Shown piece by piece: positions 34,956 to 44,394 of a stretch of DNA of 64,000 nucleotides. The translations under genes and the position numbers were made by a program. Source of the stretch: Aliamphritea hakodatensis (GTDB lineage Bacteria > Pseudomonadota > Gammaproteobacteria > Pseudomonadales > Balneatricaceae); contig NZ_AP025281.1 in the NCBI RefSeq assembly GCF_024347195.1, positions 4,464,001 to 4,528,000 on the forward strand. Reading direction: 5' to 3'. Under the pieces are notes generated by a model. The model made no database searches. It saw nothing but the letters and a program-made list of their open reading frames with translations, and was not told the DNA's origin. Each line of letters begins with the position of its first letter. The stretch's first letter is position 1.

Positions 34956-35927
34956 TTATCGTTTTATTTCATGGAGGATCTTTACCGCCAGATTTCCCCG
35001 GGACGTTCCCAGGTTGCAGGTAAAAATCGGTACCCGGTTAGCCGTTAGCTTGAGTTTATCCGGTATATCAACCGGAATAATATCACCCACTTCAAAATCC
35101 ACGACATCGCGCAGGGTCAGTTGCCGCTCGGCAATGGAAAGCCCCAGCTCCATCGGTGCCTCCAGCACTTCTTGCTGCAAGCTTTTCAACCACTGTTCAT
35201 CAAGCTCTTCTTCAGCGCGCTGATAGCCAGACACAAGCGTATCCTTAATCGGCTCCAGCATGGCGTATGGCATGGTGACATGGAACTCCCCCATACCGCC
35301 ATCCAGATCAACCTGAAAAGAACTGACCACAACCACTTCGGAAGGATTAATCACGTTTGCCATGGCCGGGTTTACTTCATGGCCACTGACTTCAAATTTG
35401 AGCGGCATCACCGGCTGCCAGGAATCTTCAAGGTCACCAAAGAACTGACCGATTACCTTATTAATCAGGCGCAGCTCGGTCGGGGTGAACTCCCGGCCCT
35501 CAATTTTAGCGTGACGGCCGTCGCCACCGAAGAAGTTGTCCACCAGTTTAAAAACCAGCTTGGCATCCATCACCAGCAACGCGGTTCCCCGCAACGGCGA
35601 TACCCGCAGCAGGTTAATACTGGTCGGCACATACAGGGTATGAATGTAATCGCCGTACTTCATAATCTGCACACCGCCGACAGAGACATCAGCATTACGG
35701 CGTAACAGATTGAACAGGCTAATACGGGTATGACGGGCAAAACGCTCATTGATCATTTCAAGCGTTGGCATCCGGCCACGGACAATTCGCTCATGGCTGG
35801 CAAGGTCGTAAACACGTACCTCACCCGCGTCCTGAGGCTCTTCTTCCTGCGTTTCTACCTCACCGCCATCAACACCGTGTAATAAGGCATCGATCTCGTC
35901 TTGTGAAAGCAGGTCTTTAACGGTCAT
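34956..35927 (-). CDS. fliM: Flagellar motor switch protein FliM
   Basis: A 323-residue switch protein. The N-terminal CheY-P-binding motif LLSQDEIDALLHG is at residues 6-18. The CheC-like middle domain that contacts FliG (LASHERIVRGRMPTLEMINERFARH onward) follows, and the C-terminal SpoA domain pairs with FliN (VVDFEVGDIIPVDIP). The length is normal. It is 10 bp after fliL. Confidence 0.98.
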   Translation of the reverse strand: MTVKDLLSQDEIDALLHGVDGGEVETQEEEPQDAGEVRVYDLASHERIVRGRMPTLEMINERFARHTRISLFNLLRRNADVSVGGVQIMKYGDYIHTLYVPTSINLLRVSPLRGTALLVMDAKLVFKLVDNFFGGDGRHAKIEGREFTPTELRLINKVIGQFFGDLEDSWQPVMPLKFEVSGHEVNPAMANVINPSEVVVVSSFQVDLDGGMGEFHVTMPYAMLEPIKDTLVSGYQRAEEELDEQWLKSLQQEVLEAPMELGLSIAERQLTLRDVVDFEVGDIIPVDIPDKLKLTANRVPIFTCNLGTSRGNLAVKILHEIKR

Positions 35928-35937
35928 AGATAAACCT

Positions 35938-36459
35938 TCACTGCATAATAAAACCGGTAAACAGGACTTTTTCTATTCCTGGCTTACCGATCTTGTCCTG
36001 CATTTCTGCCTGAATTTCCTGCGTAGCCGCAGCCTGCAAATCCAGTTTGCCCTGCAGAGTACGTAACGTTGACAACGACTGATTACTGAACAGACGGGTA
36101 AGACGGTTAACAATGCGCGGCATATGCTTGGTCAGCGCAGCAACCACTTCATCATCACGGGACTTGGTCTCAACATAGACCTGAAGGTAATGGGTTTTAC
36201 CGTCATTACTGTTAATTGTAACGGTAAAATAAGGATCTCCGGACAGAATCCGGATCTTGCTGTATTGCGCCTGCTGCTTCACAGGGGCAGCAGCTTCAGC
36301 CGGCTCAGCAGCTTCATCAGAGCCGCCCAGAAACATCATACCGCCCACAGCACCACCCGCCGCAAGCACGATTGCACCCACAATAATCAGGATAAGCTTC
36401 AGCTTACCGCCTTTTTTGCCTTCACCGGCACCATCTGCTTCAGTATTTTCTTCAGCCAT
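35938..36459 (-). CDS. fliL: Flagellar basal body protein FliL
   Basis: A 173-residue single-span protein that supports stator function at the basal body. A basic, Gly/Lys-rich cytoplasmic segment leads into LKLILIIVGAIVLAAGGAVGGMMF, and the periplasmic domain ends in TGFIMQ, as in the family. The ATG at 36457-36459 is chosen with GGGA seven bases upstream; an earlier in-frame start is not supported. The 165 bp before it hold no clear sigma-54 motif, although fliL is FleQ-controlled in Pseudomonas. Confidence 0.94.
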   Translation of the reverse strand: MAEENTEADGAGEGKKGGKLKLILIIVGAIVLAAGGAVGGMMFLGGSDEAAEPAEAAAPVKQQAQYSKIRILSGDPYFTVTINSNDGKTHYLQVYVETKSRDDEVVAALTKHMPRIVNRLTRLFSNQSLSTLRTLQGKLDLQAAATQEIQAEMQDKIGKPGIEKVLFTGFIMQ

Positions 36460-36624
36460 CAAACATCCCAGCGGCATACAGCCGATTTATCTTAGAATAA
36501 TGGGCCTAATATAACATACTGATTCAGCAGCGGAAGCCACCAAATTCCGCATTACGCGCAGAAGAAATTGAATCCTCTGTTGGACTTTTTAAAAATCTGC
36601 ACTAAGCGAAGTTAAAACAGCTGT

Positions 36625-38460
36625 TTAAGCATAATAATCAACCATGGAAACACTCTGGGCAGCCTGTGTAGCTAACACTTCAGGCGCGTCGTCCAGCTCA
36701 CCTTCGGCACCGTATCCACCACTGGCAAATGCCTCACGCTGCTGAGTGTCTTCCCGCTGCTGGGAGCTCTGATCTTCCACTGAAGAGTCAGCCAGTTCCA
36801 ACCCCTGTTCAGCGAACATTTCCCGCAACTTCGGAAGGCTTTGCTCCAGCGACTCCTTCACACTGGCATGGGGCGTATTAAACACCACACTTACCTGTTC
36901 ATTCTTAATTTCCAGCTTAACATTCAGACTGCCCAGCTCCGGCGGATCCAGACGGATTTCTGCCACTTTACCGTTCTGAGACGCCAGCCATACTACCCGG
37001 TCGCTGACTGCCTGCCCCCAGGCCGGGTTACCCGGTCGTAACCCCTGCTGCATCTGTAACTGGTGTGGTTCAGCCCCCACTTTTTCAGCCCGGGCAACAC
37101 TGCTGCCGGCCAGTGATGCTGACAGTGAATCAGCAAAACCTTCAGCCTTTACCGATTCCGCAGCGGAAGCTCTGGAGGCTAATTTGCTGACGGCCTGCTC
37201 TGCTAACTGCTCAGTTAACAGCGAAGCTGAGTTCTGTAACTTTGCCAGACTGTCGACTGCAGGGCTGACACCGGCTGGCAGAACAGGCTTCTGTCCTTCA
37301 GCAGCCTTGCTGTTATCGGCAACCAGACCTTTAATCAGGCCATTTTCTTCAGCCCCTCTGGCAGAGGAACTGATAGCCTGACGGGATTCAGCTTTTTGTT
37401 CATCGACAGTCACACCAGCAGCATTAGCAGCAATCGCTTCCTGCCCCGGCAAGACAGACTTACCAGTCTGTGCCTCTGCAGCGCGCTGGGTTAACTGCTG
37501 TGCCTGCTCATTAACTTTCTGCCCTTCGGGGGCCTGTATGGCTGATTGCTGCGACTGCCTTGCGGCTATATCGGCCTGAGCAACAGCAGACTCACCAACG
37601 CCATTTGCTGGCTGACTGGTTGCTGCAGCAAGGTTTTCAGCTGACTTTCCAGCAACAGGTGCCGGCGGCACCACACCCGGCTGAGCGACTTTATCGCCGC
37701 TACTTGCAGCAGGTGATGCTTCAGCGACCGCAGTTGCCTTCGTTTCACTGGTTACCGATTTAACAGAGGATGCCAGCTCCTCCACAGACGGATTAACCAA
37801 CTGCTGCTGATTCTGCTGAGGGGCTGCCGCATCTTGTTTAATACCTGGATTTTCAGATACAGCTGCAACCTGCCGGGCATTCTGTTCATTGCCGGCAACA
37901 GTATTATCACCAGCAACTGACTGCTGAGCACTGACAAGTTCATGCACCGCTTTTGATAAAGGTGACTGATCGGCCGGCACGCCAGCAGATTGTGCAACCT
38001 GCTGACCGACAGCCGCTTTGGTATCAGCAGGCTGAGAATCGGAAACGACGGCTAATCCTGAAAGCTCTTGTGATGAACGGGACTGAACACCCCCTTCCTG
38101 TATCAGTGAGTATTCCGCTGAGACGTCCGCTTCCAGAAACTTTTTCAGCTGACTGAGGGTTTCGCTGCCATCAGCGGTCTGTTTTTCACCGGACTTATCA
38201 ACACTGTTTTGAATATCTCCCCGGGCAGTTACCTGCTCCTGAGCCTGGGAGACAGTACCCGGCGGCAAGCTTTCGCCGCCCTCTGCCTGCCCTTGCCTCT
38301 GTGTACTGACCAGTGCAGAGGTACCTGTCTGTGACTGGCTGGTCTGCAGAATCATTGCATTGAAGTTTCCTCCAAGCCCCGCCGTTGCGGGCGCAGCGCC
38401 GGCTCCACCTATATCAAGAAGAGATCCGGTACCGGTCGAAACAGGAAGCATTGGATTCAT
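36625..38460 (-). CDS. fliK: Flagellar hook-length control protein FliK
   Basis: A 611-residue exported ruler protein that sets hook length and triggers the FlhB switch. The first 440 or so residues are Ala/Gln/Ser/Glu-rich. The C-terminal Flg_hook domain shows AEIRLDPPELGSLNVKLEI, VVFNTPHASVKESLEQSLPKLREM and LADSSVED. It lies between fliJ and fliL, the standard location. A second FliK-like gene is at 13711-15693; this one is the canonical copy. Confidence 0.95.
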   Translation of the reverse strand: MNPMLPVSTGTGSLLDIGGAGAAPATAGLGGNFNAMILQTSQSQTGTSALVSTQRQGQAEGGESLPPGTVSQAQEQVTARGDIQNSVDKSGEKQTADGSETLSQLKKFLEADVSAEYSLIQEGGVQSRSSQELSGLAVVSDSQPADTKAAVGQQVAQSAGVPADQSPLSKAVHELVSAQQSVAGDNTVAGNEQNARQVAAVSENPGIKQDAAAPQQNQQQLVNPSVEELASSVKSVTSETKATAVAEASPAASSGDKVAQPGVVPPAPVAGKSAENLAAATSQPANGVGESAVAQADIAARQSQQSAIQAPEGQKVNEQAQQLTQRAAEAQTGKSVLPGQEAIAANAAGVTVDEQKAESRQAISSSARGAEENGLIKGLVADNSKAAEGQKPVLPAGVSPAVDSLAKLQNSASLLTEQLAEQAVSKLASRASAAESVKAEGFADSLSASLAGSSVARAEKVGAEPHQLQMQQGLRPGNPAWGQAVSDRVVWLASQNGKVAEIRLDPPELGSLNVKLEIKNEQVSVVFNTPHASVKESLEQSLPKLREMFAEQGLELADSSVEDQSSQQREDTQQREAFASGGYGAEGELDDAPEVLATQAAQSVSMVDYYA

Positions 38461-38572
38461 AGAGCAGCCCTACCTAAATATCTGAAAGCGCAAATTACGC
38501 CTCTTTACGAATATCTAAAGCAGGATTAATGCCAACTTGGAAGAATTATGTGCCGGCAGACATGCCATTACA

Positions 38573-39013
38573 TTAAATGAAAGGAGTACGAACCAGCTGT
38601 GAGCGCTCATCAATTTGCTGTTGTTGCTTTTTCTCATCAACCCGGCGCTCATCCTCTCGGGCCTTATCAATCACAGAGTCGATGGCTTTAAAATGCCCGT
38701 AAGCCGCTTTCCAGTGCTCCCGAACTTTCTCAAGATGCTGCTGATCAGATTCAATAGCCTGCCGCTGCTGTTCAATCGCCGCACGGATCTTCTGCATAAA
38801 TGCCTGATGGGTATCCAGTTGCTGGACACTCACCCCGCCCGCACCATTGGCATAAAAATTATTCGCGTACTCAGCGTAATACTGTTCCAGTTGCTGCATG
38901 GTCTCCTGCCCCTTCTGCACACGCCCCTGGCTATCAGCCAACAACTGATCCGCCTGCTTACGCTTACGCTCAGCCTGTTCCAGAACAATTTCTAACCGCT
39001 TAGAACGTTTCAC
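38573..39013 (-). CDS. fliJ: Flagellar export chaperone FliJ
   Basis: A 146-residue, almost wholly coiled-coil, charged protein that couples the FliI ATPase ring to FlhA. Heptad-like stretches run from residue 5 to about 135. The start is GTG overlapping the fliI stop (GTGA). The call rests on coiled-coil character, length and location between fliI and fliK, as FliJ sequences diverge. Confidence 0.92.
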   Translation of the reverse strand: MKRSKRLEIVLEQAERKRKQADQLLADSQGRVQKGQETMQQLEQYYAEYANNFYANGAGGVSVQQLDTHQAFMQKIRAAIEQQRQAIESDQQHLEKVREHWKAAYGHFKAIDSVIDKAREDERRVDEKKQQQQIDERSQLVRTPFI

Positions 39014-40386
39014 TGATTAGCCTGCGTAGCGGCTGTCGTATCACCACCCTGCGGATTAGAAGACAAGACCATCGCCATGCTCTGCAGGCTGGTCTTAAAA
39101 TCAAAAGACTCATTCAGCCCCTGCTGAAGGAACTCACGCATTAACGGCATACGCTCGATGGCAAAATCCGTTTCAGGGTCACTGCCTTTCATATACGCCC
39201 CCACTGAGATCAGATCACTGCTTTGCTGATATTTAGCATAGATCTGTTTAAAGCCCATTGCCGCCTGCAAATGCTCAGGCGCCACAATCTGCGGCATCGC
39301 ACGGCTGATGGACTGTTCCACATCAATGGCCGGATAATGCCCCCGCTCCGCCAGCGAACGGGATAATACAATGTGCCCGTCCAGAATCGCCCGGGCGGAG
39401 TCAGCGATCGGGTCCTGCTGGTCATCACCTTCGGTTAAAACCGTATAAAACGCCGTCACCGAACCGCCGCCGTGGTCGCCATTACCGGCCCGCTCGACCA
39501 GCTTAGGAAGTTTTGCAAATACCGAAGGCGGATACCCTTTGGTTGCAGGAGGCTCCCCAACTGCCAGCGCAATCTCACGCTGCGCCTGTGCGTAACGGGT
39601 CAGAGAATCCATCAACAGGAGTACATTTTTACCCTGATCTCGGAAATATTCAGCAATCCGGGTGGTTAACTGTGCTGCCCGCAAACGCATCAGCGGCGAA
39701 TCATCTGCCGGCGAGGCAACCACCACTGAACGGGCCATGCCTTCAGCCCCCAGACTGTGATCAATAAATTCGCGTACTTCCCGTCCCCGCTCACCAATCA
39801 GGCCAACGACAACGATTTCCGCTTCGGTAAAACGGGTCATCATGCCCAGCAACACACTCTTACCCACACCACTGCCGGCAAACAACCCTAAACGCTGACC
39901 ACGCCCCACACTCAGCAATGAATTAATACAGCGAACACCTACATCCAGGGTCTGATTAATTGGCTGACGGGCCAGAGGGTTAATCGTTCGGCCATGCAAT
40001 GGTACCCGGGTATCACAACCTAAAGGCCCGCGGCCATCCAGCGGCCTGCCAATACCATTAATTACCCGACCAAGAAGATTAAAACCAACCTCAACATCAC
40101 CACCGCCCTGCTTTGGCAGCACTTTGGCACCGGGTGCGAGCCCCTCAACCACATCAATGGGCATCAGATAGATCCGGTCACCGGAAAAACCAACCACCTC
40201 AGCTTCAGTAGGCAGCCCCTTGTCAGGATATACCAGGCAGTAATCCCCCATTGAAGCTTTAATACCCACCGCTTCAAGGGTCAGGCCGATCAGCCGGGTT
40301 ATATGCCCCTCTGCAACAGGTACGGGAGGAATGTAAGAAACATCGTGAAAACGTGCCAGACGGTCCAGCAGACGGTTATCACTCAT
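39010..40386 (-). CDS. fliI: Flagellar export ATPase FliI
   Basis: A 458-residue F1-ATPase-like enzyme that energises and unloads export substrates. Walker A is AGSGVGKS (residues 170-177), Walker B is VLLLMDSLTRYAQAQRE, and the DELSEEK-equivalent region is replaced by the FliI-type GLIGERGREVREFI. The C-terminus lacks the F1 extension. It overlaps fliH by eight bases and fliJ by four. Confidence 0.98.
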   Translation of the reverse strand: MSDNRLLDRLARFHDVSYIPPVPVAEGHITRLIGLTLEAVGIKASMGDYCLVYPDKGLPTEAEVVGFSGDRIYLMPIDVVEGLAPGAKVLPKQGGGDVEVGFNLLGRVINGIGRPLDGRGPLGCDTRVPLHGRTINPLARQPINQTLDVGVRCINSLLSVGRGQRLGLFAGSGVGKSVLLGMMTRFTEAEIVVVGLIGERGREVREFIDHSLGAEGMARSVVVASPADDSPLMRLRAAQLTTRIAEYFRDQGKNVLLLMDSLTRYAQAQREIALAVGEPPATKGYPPSVFAKLPKLVERAGNGDHGGGSVTAFYTVLTEGDDQQDPIADSARAILDGHIVLSRSLAERGHYPAIDVEQSISRAMPQIVAPEHLQAAMGFKQIYAKYQQSSDLISVGAYMKGSDPETDFAIERMPLMREFLQQGLNESFDFKTSLQSMAMVLSSNPQGGDTTAATQANQ

Positions 40387-41131
40387 TGTTCTGATCAGGC
40401 CCCTGACGGGCCACTTCGGTTAAATGCGCCTGCAGCTGGCTTGCCACCGACTGAAAACGGGTATCAACGGTATTATCAATCTGCGCATTACCGGTCGTGA
40501 CCTTACAGCCTCCGGCACTGACAGTATTATCTGCAATCAGCCGCCAGTTTTCATGACGCTGCTGTAACGGCTCAAGCAATTCCACCTGGTCAGGGTGTAC
40601 GGATATATCAACAGCACCGGTTTCCCGAGGAAGCTGAGCAACCGCGTCCTGAACCGCCTGTCTGACAGCATCAGCACTGGTCTGCAACTCAGCACCCACA
40701 ACAGCGCGCCCCAGTTCCAGCACCATCGCCACCAGCATATGCTCGACATCACCGTTGATCTGATCCAGCGGCTGTTCTACCTGCTGCACCATACTTTCCA
40801 GTTGGGATATGCGCTGTGTTACATCATTGGTTCCGGACGCCATGCCTTCCTGATAGCCGGCCTGCTGCCCTTCCTGACGCCCGATCTCATTGCCCGACTT
40901 CAAGCCTTCCTGATAACCTTCCTGACGGGCGCTTTCGCGAATAGACTCGAGTTCTGAGAGGGTCAGCTTTTCGGCAACGATTTCATCTTCGACAACCGCG
41001 ATCTCTTCTTCTTTTTGCAGCTCGTTCAGCGCCACCACGTGATGGCTCTTCACCACGGGCAAATCCCATGGCTGAGTAACCACTGCTTCACCGGCGCGGA
41101 TCCGCACCATTGAACTGTCGATTGCCTTCAT
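40379..41131 (-). CDS. fliH: Flagellar export regulator FliH
   Basis: A 250-residue FliI-binding protein. The long helical middle contains a run of glycine-spaced repeats (QEGYQEGLKSGNEIGRQEGQ and following), the GxxxG pattern characteristic of FliH. A V-type ATPase subunit E-like C-terminal domain follows (VDISVHPDQVELL). It tethers FliI to the C-ring through FliN. Its stop overlaps the fliI start. Confidence 0.96.
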   Translation of the reverse strand: MKAIDSSMVRIRAGEAVVTQPWDLPVVKSHHVVALNELQKEEEIAVVEDEIVAEKLTLSELESIRESARQEGYQEGLKSGNEIGRQEGQQAGYQEGMASGTNDVTQRISQLESMVQQVEQPLDQINGDVEHMLVAMVLELGRAVVGAELQTSADAVRQAVQDAVAQLPRETGAVDISVHPDQVELLEPLQQRHENWRLIADNTVSAGGCKVTTGNAQIDNTVDTRFQSVASQLQAHLTEVARQGPDQNNE

Positions 41132-41134
41132 CGG

Positions 41135-42157
41135 TTAGAGCATCTCTTCGCCGCCGCCACCCAGCATGATTTCACCATCATCTGCAAGGCGACGTGCCAC
41201 ACCCAGAATTTCTTTCTGAGCTTCTTCTACTTCACTTACACGTACCGGACCTTTCGCTTCCAGATCATCACGCAGCAGGTCGGCAGCACGCTTGGACATA
41301 TTGCGGAAAATCTTTTCCTGCAGGTTCGTATCAGCACCTTTCAGCGCAACAACCAGTACATCTGTATTTACTTCCCGAAGAATAGCCTGAATACCGCGGT
41401 CTTCAATATCAATCAGGTTATCAAAGACAAACATAAGGTCGGAGATCTGATCGCTGAGGCTCTCGTCCACTTCGCGGATCTTCTCCATGATGTCCGCTTC
41501 AAGCGAGCTGTCAATGTAGTTCATAATCTCGGCGGTTGTCTTCAGACCACCCAGCGAAGCTGTCTGGCTGGAAGCACCGGCAAACTGAGCTTCAAGGATA
41601 TCGTTCAGTTCCTGCAGCGCGGATGGCTGAATCTGATCCAGTGCGGTAATACGCATCAGAATATCCAGTCGCACCACCTCATCAAAGCTGGCCAGCACCG
41701 CGGCGGACTGATCCGCCTCCAGATAGGCAAGTACAACCGCCTGAATCTGAGGGTGTTCGTAGCGGATAATTTCAGCCACCTGACGGGGTTCCATCCAGCG
41801 CAGCGTTTCAAGGCCGGAGGTATTGGTATTCATCAGGATACGGTCAATCAGCGTCTGGGCTTTTTCCAGACCTAACGCCTGCCCCAGCATCTCTTTAATG
41901 TAGATATCATTATTGATACCGATACTGGTCTGATCGCTGATGGCTTCCATAAAGTCAGCCATCACGGCTTCCACCGCCGACTGGGGAATGTTATCCAGGT
42001 CATTCATCGCTGAACCGATCAGCTGAACTTCTTTCTGACCCAGATATTTAAGAATTTCGGCCGCATCCGCCTCACCCATACTGATCAGCAGGACGGCCGC
42101 CTTCTGCAGTTTGTTCAGCTCTATGCCCGGTTCAGGAGCCGGCGTTGGTTCACTCAT
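41135..42157 (-). CDS. fliG: Flagellar motor switch protein FliG
   Basis: A 340-residue torque-generating rotor protein. N-terminal helices bind FliF, and the middle domain has the EHPQ motif (RYEHPQIQAVVLAYL) that contacts FliM. The C-terminal domain carries the charged stator-facing helix (FRNMSKRAADLLRDDLEAKGPV). It overlaps the fliF stop by eight bases and is followed by fliH after three bases. Confidence 0.98.
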   Translation of the reverse strand: MSEPTPAPEPGIELNKLQKAAVLLISMGEADAAEILKYLGQKEVQLIGSAMNDLDNIPQSAVEAVMADFMEAISDQTSIGINNDIYIKEMLGQALGLEKAQTLIDRILMNTNTSGLETLRWMEPRQVAEIIRYEHPQIQAVVLAYLEADQSAAVLASFDEVVRLDILMRITALDQIQPSALQELNDILEAQFAGASSQTASLGGLKTTAEIMNYIDSSLEADIMEKIREVDESLSDQISDLMFVFDNLIDIEDRGIQAILREVNTDVLVVALKGADTNLQEKIFRNMSKRAADLLRDDLEAKGPVRVSEVEEAQKEILGVARRLADDGEIMLGGGGEEML

Positions 42158-43820
42158 CTTCGTTTACCCACTGACGGATAGCCTGCGCCACTTTGGCAGG
42201 GTCTTCAGCAATCATACTGCGAATAGCATTGAGCTGATACTCATAGGTTTCATTAGGCGTCGGTGATAACGCACTGTCGATACCACTGAAGGTCACCTGA
42301 TCCGCGGACATACCGTCCATTTCCAGCGACTCCAACTGCGCAGAAATATCGCCCTCAGGCGAGTTCTCATCTTTCTTCTCTTTCTGGCTGGCTGCAGCAA
42401 GGTGATTCAGGATTGGCCGCAACAGGCCGAACACCAACAACAGAACGAACAGGCCCGCTGCCGCTTTTCTGGCGATGTCCCAAACCCATTCCTGCTGCCA
42501 GATCGGAATTTCCTCATCCACAAACTCTTCCGGCGCTGCAAATGGCGAGTTCAGAACGTTGACGCTGTCACCACGCAGGGCCGAAAAGCCCACCGCATCA
42601 CGTACCAGAATGGTCAGGCGGTCCAGATCCTGCTGTGACCAGGCAGTCTTGCCTGCCTCGGGCGCAGCTCCGGCCGCTAAAAAGTCATCCACAACCACCG
42701 CGACCGACAAACGCTTGACGCGTCCCATCTGGTGGCGGGTATAGCTGATGGAACGGTCCAGCTCAAAATTCCGGGTGGCCTGTGAGCGGGCACTCTGCGG
42801 GGGTTCAGCCCCGCCTGCTCCAGCTTCACCTTCGGCAATTTCCGGAACCGACGCGGCTCCCGGCGGCTGATTAGAAAGGGCCCCCGGAATACCCCGGGCT
42901 TCATTGCTGCCGGTGGTACTTTCATCCAGCGTCTGTTCGCTGCGCAGCGACGGCAAATCCGGGTTAAAAATTTCATCGGTCTGCTCTACGGCAGTAAAGT
43001 CGACCTCAGCGGATACTTCTGCACGGAAGTTACCCAGCCCCACAACCGGCTGCAGAATACTGTTTACGCGGTTGAGCAATGTTTCTTCGATCTTGCGGGT
43101 ATATTCCAGCTGTTTAGCCGCCAGCACCACATCAACATCCGCATCACGGGTGTTCAGCAGGCGACCTTTCTGGTCAACAACCGTGACATCTTCACTGGAC
43201 AAAGAAGGAATACTGGACGCAATCAGATTGGCAATGGCTTCGACCTGAACCCGGTCCAGTTTACGTCCGGCCAGAAGTTCCAGAAACACAGAAGCGGTTG
43301 GCTTGCGCTGATCACGCACAAACACTGACTGTTTTGGCAACGCCAGATGCACCCGCGCCTTGCGCACGGAAACCATACTGCTGATGGTACGGGCCAGCTC
43401 ACCTTCAAGCCCGCGCCGGTAACGGGCATTTTCCATAAACTGACTGGTGCCCAAACCCTGCTCTTTATCAAGCAGTTCGAACCCCACCGTGTTATCGCCA
43501 CTGAAACCTTCCGCAGCCAGACGCAGACGGGCTTTATGCAATTGCTCGTTAGGCACCAGGATCGAACGCCCTGACGCATCAAATTTATAAGGAATAGCAA
43601 ACAGCTGTAGCTGATCGACAATTTCATTGGCATCAGCATAGGCAACGTCGTTGTACAGCACCCGGTAATCCGGCTCCTGAGACCACAGCACCACAGCAAA
43701 ACCAATAGCGATAGTAGCCGCCAGACCGACCATCAGCCCCAGCTGACGAACCAGACTCAGACGATTGAAGCCAAAGGCTATACCCTTGCTACCACCCGCT
43801 GCCATAGATGCGTTTTCCAT
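42150..43820 (-). CDS. fliF: Flagellar MS-ring protein FliF
   Basis: A 556-residue protein whose oligomer forms the MS ring, the base on which rotor and export gate are built. There is an N-terminal span (LGLMVGLAATIAIGFAVVLW), periplasmic ring-building motifs (ELARTISSMVSVRKARVHLALPKQSVF), a Pro/Gly/Ala-rich loop, a second span (AAAGLFVLLLVFGLLRPIL) and the FliG-binding C-terminal tail (IRQWVNEDE). The length is typical. Confidence 0.98.
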   Translation of the reverse strand: MENASMAAGGSKGIAFGFNRLSLVRQLGLMVGLAATIAIGFAVVLWSQEPDYRVLYNDVAYADANEIVDQLQLFAIPYKFDASGRSILVPNEQLHKARLRLAAEGFSGDNTVGFELLDKEQGLGTSQFMENARYRRGLEGELARTISSMVSVRKARVHLALPKQSVFVRDQRKPTASVFLELLAGRKLDRVQVEAIANLIASSIPSLSSEDVTVVDQKGRLLNTRDADVDVVLAAKQLEYTRKIEETLLNRVNSILQPVVGLGNFRAEVSAEVDFTAVEQTDEIFNPDLPSLRSEQTLDESTTGSNEARGIPGALSNQPPGAASVPEIAEGEAGAGGAEPPQSARSQATRNFELDRSISYTRHQMGRVKRLSVAVVVDDFLAAGAAPEAGKTAWSQQDLDRLTILVRDAVGFSALRGDSVNVLNSPFAAPEEFVDEEIPIWQQEWVWDIARKAAAGLFVLLLVFGLLRPILNHLAAASQKEKKDENSPEGDISAQLESLEMDGMSADQVTFSGIDSALSPTPNETYEYQLNAIRSMIAEDPAKVAQAIRQWVNEDE

Positions 43821-43861
43821 TTAGTTGAGTGCCCACACAACCGTTAATTCAATAAGCGCCA

Positions 43862-44206
43862 TTAAATTGGCATCTTCATAACATCTTCATAGGCCGACAC
43901 CATCCGGTTACGGACCTGAGTCATTGCCTCGAATGAAACCGATGCTTTTTCCATGCTGATCATTACCTGGTGCAGATCAACACCCGGGTCTCCCCGTTCA
44001 AAGGAGGTCGACAGGGCTTTGGCTTCTTTCTGCATGCCATTCACCTTATCTACCGCGCCTTTCAGCATTTCGCCGAAACCCGGAGTATCATCATTCACAC
44101 CGGACACAGGCATCCCCATAGGCGCCTGTTGCATCCCCTGCTGCGCCTGCGACTTCATCGCACGCATCTGTTCCAGGACAGAATTTATGTCGGCTCTTTC
44201 GATCAT
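43862..44206 (-). CDS. fliE: Flagellar hook-basal body protein FliE
   Basis: A 114-residue adaptor that joins the MS ring to the rod and is the first rod-type export substrate. The C-terminal SMEKASVSFEAMTQVRNRMVSAYEDVMKMPI is the FliE family signature. The ATG at 44204-44206 with GAGGTG upstream is chosen over an earlier in-frame start. It heads the fliEFGHIJ operon behind a sigma-54 promoter at 44336-44351. Confidence 0.97.
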   Translation of the reverse strand: MIERADINSVLEQMRAMKSQAQQGMQQAPMGMPVSGVNDDTPGFGEMLKGAVDKVNGMQKEAKALSTSFERGDPGVDLHQVMISMEKASVSFEAMTQVRNRMVSAYEDVMKMPI

Positions 44207-44292
44207 ACCCACCTCAGAAATCGGCAATATATTGACATTATATGCGTAGACTAGGTCTATTCAAGTAATAATCCGGCGTATTCGCCAAAAAA

Positions 44293-44311
44293 ACGTCATT
44301 CATTAACGTCA
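44293..44311 (-). promoter_or_regulatory. Direct ACGTCA half-sites in the fliE leader
   Basis: Two plus-strand ACGTCA hexamers (44293-44298 and 44306-44311), 13 bp apart, lie about 15-30 bases downstream of the predicted fliE start site. They share the GTCA/TGAC core of the FleQ box but do not form the full palindrome. FleQ binding in the fliE leader is known in Pseudomonas; the assignment here is inference. Confidence 0.3.
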
Positions 44312-44335
44312 AAAAACTATACATAGAGAGATAAA

Positions 44336-44351
44336 AGCAAAAAACGGGCCA
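44336..44351 (-). promoter_or_regulatory. Sigma-54 promoter of fliE, overlapping a terminator
   Basis: The minus-strand 16-mer TGGCCCGTTTTTTGCT fits TGGCACG-N4-TTGCW with one defined mismatch and exact GG-N10-GC spacing. It lies 130-145 bp before fliE. The same bases form one arm and the T-run of the exonuclease terminator. Confidence 0.65.
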
Positions 44352-44363
44352 TCAGGCCCGTTT
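44342..44363 (-). terminator. Terminator downstream of the exonuclease gene
   Basis: A 9-bp stem (AAACGGGCC / GGCCCGTTT) with an ATCA loop, followed on the minus strand by TTTGCTTTT. It lies 32 bp past the exonuclease stop, and T-rich sequence on the other side suggests it can also work in the plus direction. Confidence 0.8.
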
Positions 44364-44394
44364 ATTTTTTGACAGGTTGAACCAGATAACCGGC

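Noticed and set aside
35121..35705. 194-codon plus-strand frame inside fliM
   Set aside because: Antisense to conserved FliM; no domain or start signal.
36460..36624. Expected FleQ-dependent sigma-54 promoter of fliL
   Set aside because: fliL has such a promoter in Pseudomonas, but no acceptable -24/-12 match was found in this gap; a site inside fliK is possible and was not identified.
38461..38572. Possible sigma-54 element upstream of fliJ
   Set aside because: A GG-N10-GC pair can be found, but TTGC is not at the correct spacing, and fliJ is already coupled to fliI.
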